A DNA stretch of 7,143 nt from an uncultured Porphyromonas sp. Its GTDB lineage: Bacteria > Bacteroidota > Bacteroidia > Bacteroidales > Porphyromonadaceae. The notes beneath the pieces were generated by a model, which was not told the origin of the DNA, did not search any database, and saw only the letters and a program-made list of their open reading frames with translations. The stretch spans positions 1 to 7,143 of the forward strand of contig URKO01000054.1 in assembly GCA_900548415.1 (NCBI GenBank), in the 5' to 3' direction. Below, piece by piece: positions 4,914 through 7,143 of this stretch (positions are counted from its first letter, which is position 1; every line of letters starts with the position of its first letter). Made by a program: the position numbers and the translations under genes.

Positions 4914-6272
4914 ATGGGTGATGCCTTCTTATTAAGCCTTTTCGGGGGAATTGTGTACAGCAATCCAATCGTTTGGATAGATGCTATACCGCTCCTGATC
5001 ATCCTCTTCTTACTGCTTTGCTCCGCCTTTATGTCGAGCAATGAGGTGGCTTTCTTTTCGCTCACCCCGCAAGAGGTGCAGCAGATCAAAGAGCTGGAGC
5101 ACCCGAACGATCCACGCCTACTGCGACTTCTATCACACTCGGAGCAACTGCTAGCGACCATCCTGATCGGCAATAATGCGGTCAACGTGGCGATCACGAT
5201 CCTCTGTGCGTGGTTCGTGGGGGAGCATTGGGACTTCTCGGCCAATCGTGCTGCCGGCTTCATCATTCAGACGGTCCTCATCACCTTCCTGCTCTTACTC
5301 TTTGGCGAGATCATCCCTAAGATCTACGCTCAGCGTCACCCACTCTCCTTCATACGGATGACGGGTCCAGCCGTGTCTGCCCTTTACAAAGGGATCGCTT
5401 GGTGCTCCAAGGGCTTGATCAAGACCTCTAAGCTCCTCGGCTCTAATGCAAAGAAGGGGCACGAGCTCTCTGTCGATGATCTCTCAGAGGCCGTCGCTCT
5501 GACTACCGAGGGGGACAATAAGGAGACGGAGATGATCCATGAGATTGTCAAGTTTTACCACAAGACGGCCGACGAGATCATGGTGCCGCGTGTCGATATG
5601 GTTGGCGTCAACTACCACTGGGCTTACCATCAGACGCTGAACTATGCGGTCGACACGGGCTACTCACGACTTCCTGTCTATGATGGGTCGCAGGACACAA
5701 TCCGAGGGGTGCTTTATGTGAAGGACCTCCTCCCTCACATGCACGAGGAGGACACTTTCCCCTGGCAAAAGATCATCCGGCAAGCTTACTTCGTACCTGA
5801 GAATAAGAAGATCGACACCCTGCTGGAGGAGTTGCAGCAGGAGCGTATCCACATGGCGATCGTGATCGACGAGTTTGGCGGAACCTCAGGACTGATCACG
5901 CTCGAGGACATCCTCGAGGAGATCGTCGGTGAGATCGTCGACGAATACGATGATGAGGATCCGCCTTACGTACGGCTTGCCGAGGGAGTCTATCTGATCG
6001 ATGGCGGTATGTCGCTGATCGATCTCTGCAAGTTGCTAGATGTAGAGCCTGAGTACTTTGCACCACACTACGAGGAGGTTGATACGGTTGGGGGCTTGTA
6101 CCTAGAGGTGCTCCAAGAGATTCCTCAGGTGGGTCAGCAGATAACGATCTCAGACATTGACTTCACCGTAACGCGCATGGACCGCCACCGTATCATGCAG
6201 CTCAAGATGCGTCTGCATCCCAAAGAGCAGGACGAGACGCAGGGCGATAGTCCTACAGAGCTTCAGGCGTGA
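4914..6272 (+). CDS. gldE: GldE-type gliding motility-associated protein (DUF21/CBS/CorC_HlyC)
   Basis: The 452-aa inner-membrane protein belongs to the CNNM/CorC/HlyC family. Domains in order: a DUF21 transmembrane region (about 20-180) with hydrophobic helices near 20-40, 79-101 and 114-133, the MSSNEVAFFSL motif (40-50) and GEIIPK (131-136); a tandem CBS pair (about 220-340) containing MVPRVDM (223-229), the conserved DEFGGTSGLITLEDILEEIVGEI stretch (319-341, given here as its key motif) and an acidic DEYDDEDPP; and a CorC_HlyC C-terminal domain (about 350-435). Related proteins act in Mg2+/Co2+ transport. In gliding Bacteroidota, GldE is linked to the GldD lipoprotein and motility/type IX secretion. 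The GldE call rests mainly on the ssb neighbourhood; a general hemolysin-family transporter is the alternative. The PPTase gene starts inside its stop codon. Confidence 0.88.
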   Translation: MGDAFLLSLFGGIVYSNPIVWIDAIPLLIILFLLLCSAFMSSNEVAFFSLTPQEVQQIKELEHPNDPRLLRLLSHSEQLLATILIGNNAVNVAITILCAWFVGEHWDFSANRAAGFIIQTVLITFLLLLFGEIIPKIYAQRHPLSFIRMTGPAVSALYKGIAWCSKGLIKTSKLLGSNAKKGHELSVDDLSEAVALTTEGDNKETEMIHEIVKFYHKTADEIMVPRVDMVGVNYHWAYHQTLNYAVDTGYSRLPVYDGSQDTIRGVLYVKDLLPHMHEEDTFPWQKIIRQAYFVPENKKIDTLLEELQQERIHMAIVIDEFGGTSGLITLEDILEEIVGEIVDEYDDEDPPYVRLAEGVYLIDGGMSLIDLCKLLDVEPEYFAPHYEEVDTVGGLYLEVLQEIPQVGQQITISDIDFTVTRMDRHRIMQLKMRLHPKEQDETQGDSPTELQA

Positions 6273-6949
6273 CTTACTCACAGCTAGACCTCCCGTTAGG
6301 AGGGACACTCTACGTCGCAGAGCTACCCTCTGACATCGTCCCCAGCCTATCTAACTACCGCTCGCTGACGCAGCAGCTCCTCGACGAGATCGCCCCGAGA
6401 AAGACTTCCTGGCGATTGACGCACCTCCCCACGGGTGCTCCCCGCCTTGATGCGCCTGACCGTGATTATAGTATCTCCCTATCCCACAGCGGTAGCTACG
6501 TTGCCCTCGTCCTCTGCGAGGGGCAGCACGGTATCGGTGTAGATCTACAGATCGCCAGTGATAAGTTGCCACAGATAGCTCCGAGGTTTATGTCTCCCGC
6601 TGAGCTAGCTCACTATCATCACCTGCTCACAGCCGAGGAGTCTCAAGCCGTTCGCGAATGGCTCTACACGGTGTGGGGACTCAAGGAGGCTGCCTACAAA
6701 GCCTACCCACCAACGGTCCAGCGACACCTAGCAACCAACTACATTGTCTCGCCACCCGACTACTCCGTCTCTGCTAGCCGGAGTAGTGACAAAGGGAGCG
6801 ACTCGATCACCCGTTACACCATCTATGCCGACGAAGGGGATGACCGCCCCACCCTCCTCACGGGCTACCGCCTTCGTAGCATCACGACAGCACCATACCA
6901 CCTCACCTATGTGCTAGACTCAGGAGGTGCCGTCCTACCGGCTGAGTAA
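6269..6949 (+). CDS. 4'-phosphopantetheinyl transferase superfamily protein
   Basis: The 226-aa protein is predicted to transfer the phosphopantetheine arm of CoA to a conserved serine of a carrier protein (acyl or peptidyl carrier). Visible motifs of the Sfp-type family are HLPTGAPRL (52-60), SISLSHSGSYVAL (68-80), GIGVDLQ (88-94) with the metal-binding D92, and WGLKEAAYK (136-144) with E140 and the K139/K144 pair. The second acidic ligand of Sfp (the E of GIDIE) is Q94 here; this position varies among PPTases, so activity is still likely. The start is GTG at 6269, overlapping the gldE stop in GTGA; no alternative in-frame ATG occurs before residue 108, which is past the core motifs. The 4-bp overlap implies translational coupling. 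The carrier-protein target is not in the window. Confidence 0.88.
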   Translation: MTYSQLDLPLGGTLYVAELPSDIVPSLSNYRSLTQQLLDEIAPRKTSWRLTHLPTGAPRLDAPDRDYSISLSHSGSYVALVLCEGQHGIGVDLQIASDKLPQIAPRFMSPAELAHYHHLLTAEESQAVREWLYTVWGLKEAAYKAYPPTVQRHLATNYIVSPPDYSVSASRSSDKGSDSITRYTIYADEGDDRPTLLTGYRLRSITTAPYHLTYVLDSGGAVLPAE

Positions 6950-7143
6950 CTGGGACTGCTCGTTTTCCTCCCGTCAAAAGCTCGTCACCCGTACAAGAGC
7001 TCGCCAAGCGCATCTCTAGCAACCACCATTTGTCCCAACATTTCGAGAGCTCCAAGGTCGGGCAAATCCAACGCTAGTTCATTACAATAATTTAGAGCAG
7101 ACTACATATCGAAACGGCGCCGTGTCGAGGAAAACTGATTTCC
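6950..7143. other. Non-coding tail with no recognised feature
   Basis: All six frames are broken by stops. A weak inverted repeat lies at 7028-7067 (ATTTG-T-CCC with GGGCAAAT, 8 bp with a one-base bulge and a 23-nt loop), without a T-run. TAATTTAG at about 7087-7094 is a one-mismatch match to the TAnnTTTG core and could belong to a gene beyond the right edge. No tRNA or terminator is evident. Confidence 0.4.

Noticed and set aside
4544..5266. 240-aa minus-strand open frame across ssb and gldE
   Set aside because: It spans two conserved plus-strand genes and their spacer; the Ser/Arg/Cys-rich translation is typical of an antisense shadow.
6975..7110. Minus-strand 34-codon open stretch in the right tail (ends ARDALGELLYG)
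   Set aside because: It is bounded by stops, has no good start and no recognisable similarity; too short to support as a gene or gene remnant.

Overview
The window looks like chromosomal DNA of a Bacteroidota (Bacteroidetes) bacterium, most likely Porphyromonas or a close relative. The evidence is a gldE-type gene directly downstream of ssb, Bacteroidota promoter cores (TAnnTTTG) on both strands of the central intergenic region, no Shine-Dalgarno sequences, AT-rich start regions, and the character of the proteins. The genus is an inference; the phylum is well supported.

Layout. Positions 1-131 hold a composite tandem repeat (a nonamer array, then 12 heptamers) that ends 2 bp from the stop codon of the first gene. 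From 132 to 3862 three minus-strand genes are tightly packed and probably form one operon, transcribed right to left: an arginine deiminase/DDAH-family hydrolase, radA (DNA recombination/repair ATPase) and dgt (dNTP triphosphohydrolase). A divergent intergenic region (3863-4130) contains a second, inverted copy of the heptamer/nonamer repeat, one promoter core for each direction and a hairpin in each predicted 5' UTR. Rightward genes follow: a 59-aa two-helix membrane protein of unknown function, a 146-nt spacer with competing inverted repeats, ssb, gldE (DUF21-CBS-CorC_HlyC membrane protein) and a 4'-phosphopantetheinyl transferase-family gene that overlaps gldE by 4 bp. The last 194 bases show no convincing gene.

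How the genes fit together. radA, dgt and ssb are DNA maintenance and nucleotide pool functions. ssb-gldE is a conserved Bacteroidota neighbourhood linked to the gliding/type IX secretion gene set in gliding members; here gldD does not follow gldE and a PPTase takes its place. All seven genes appear intact.

I do not see a new defence, mobile or biosynthetic system. The most interesting unexplained structure is the pair of heptamer arrays, which share a perfect 30-bp inverted repeat flanking the whole 3.8-kb operon, with the right copy lying where the -33 element of the operon promoter should be. Next are the structured RNA leader in front of the 59-aa membrane protein and an SSB that lacks the usual acidic C-terminal tip.
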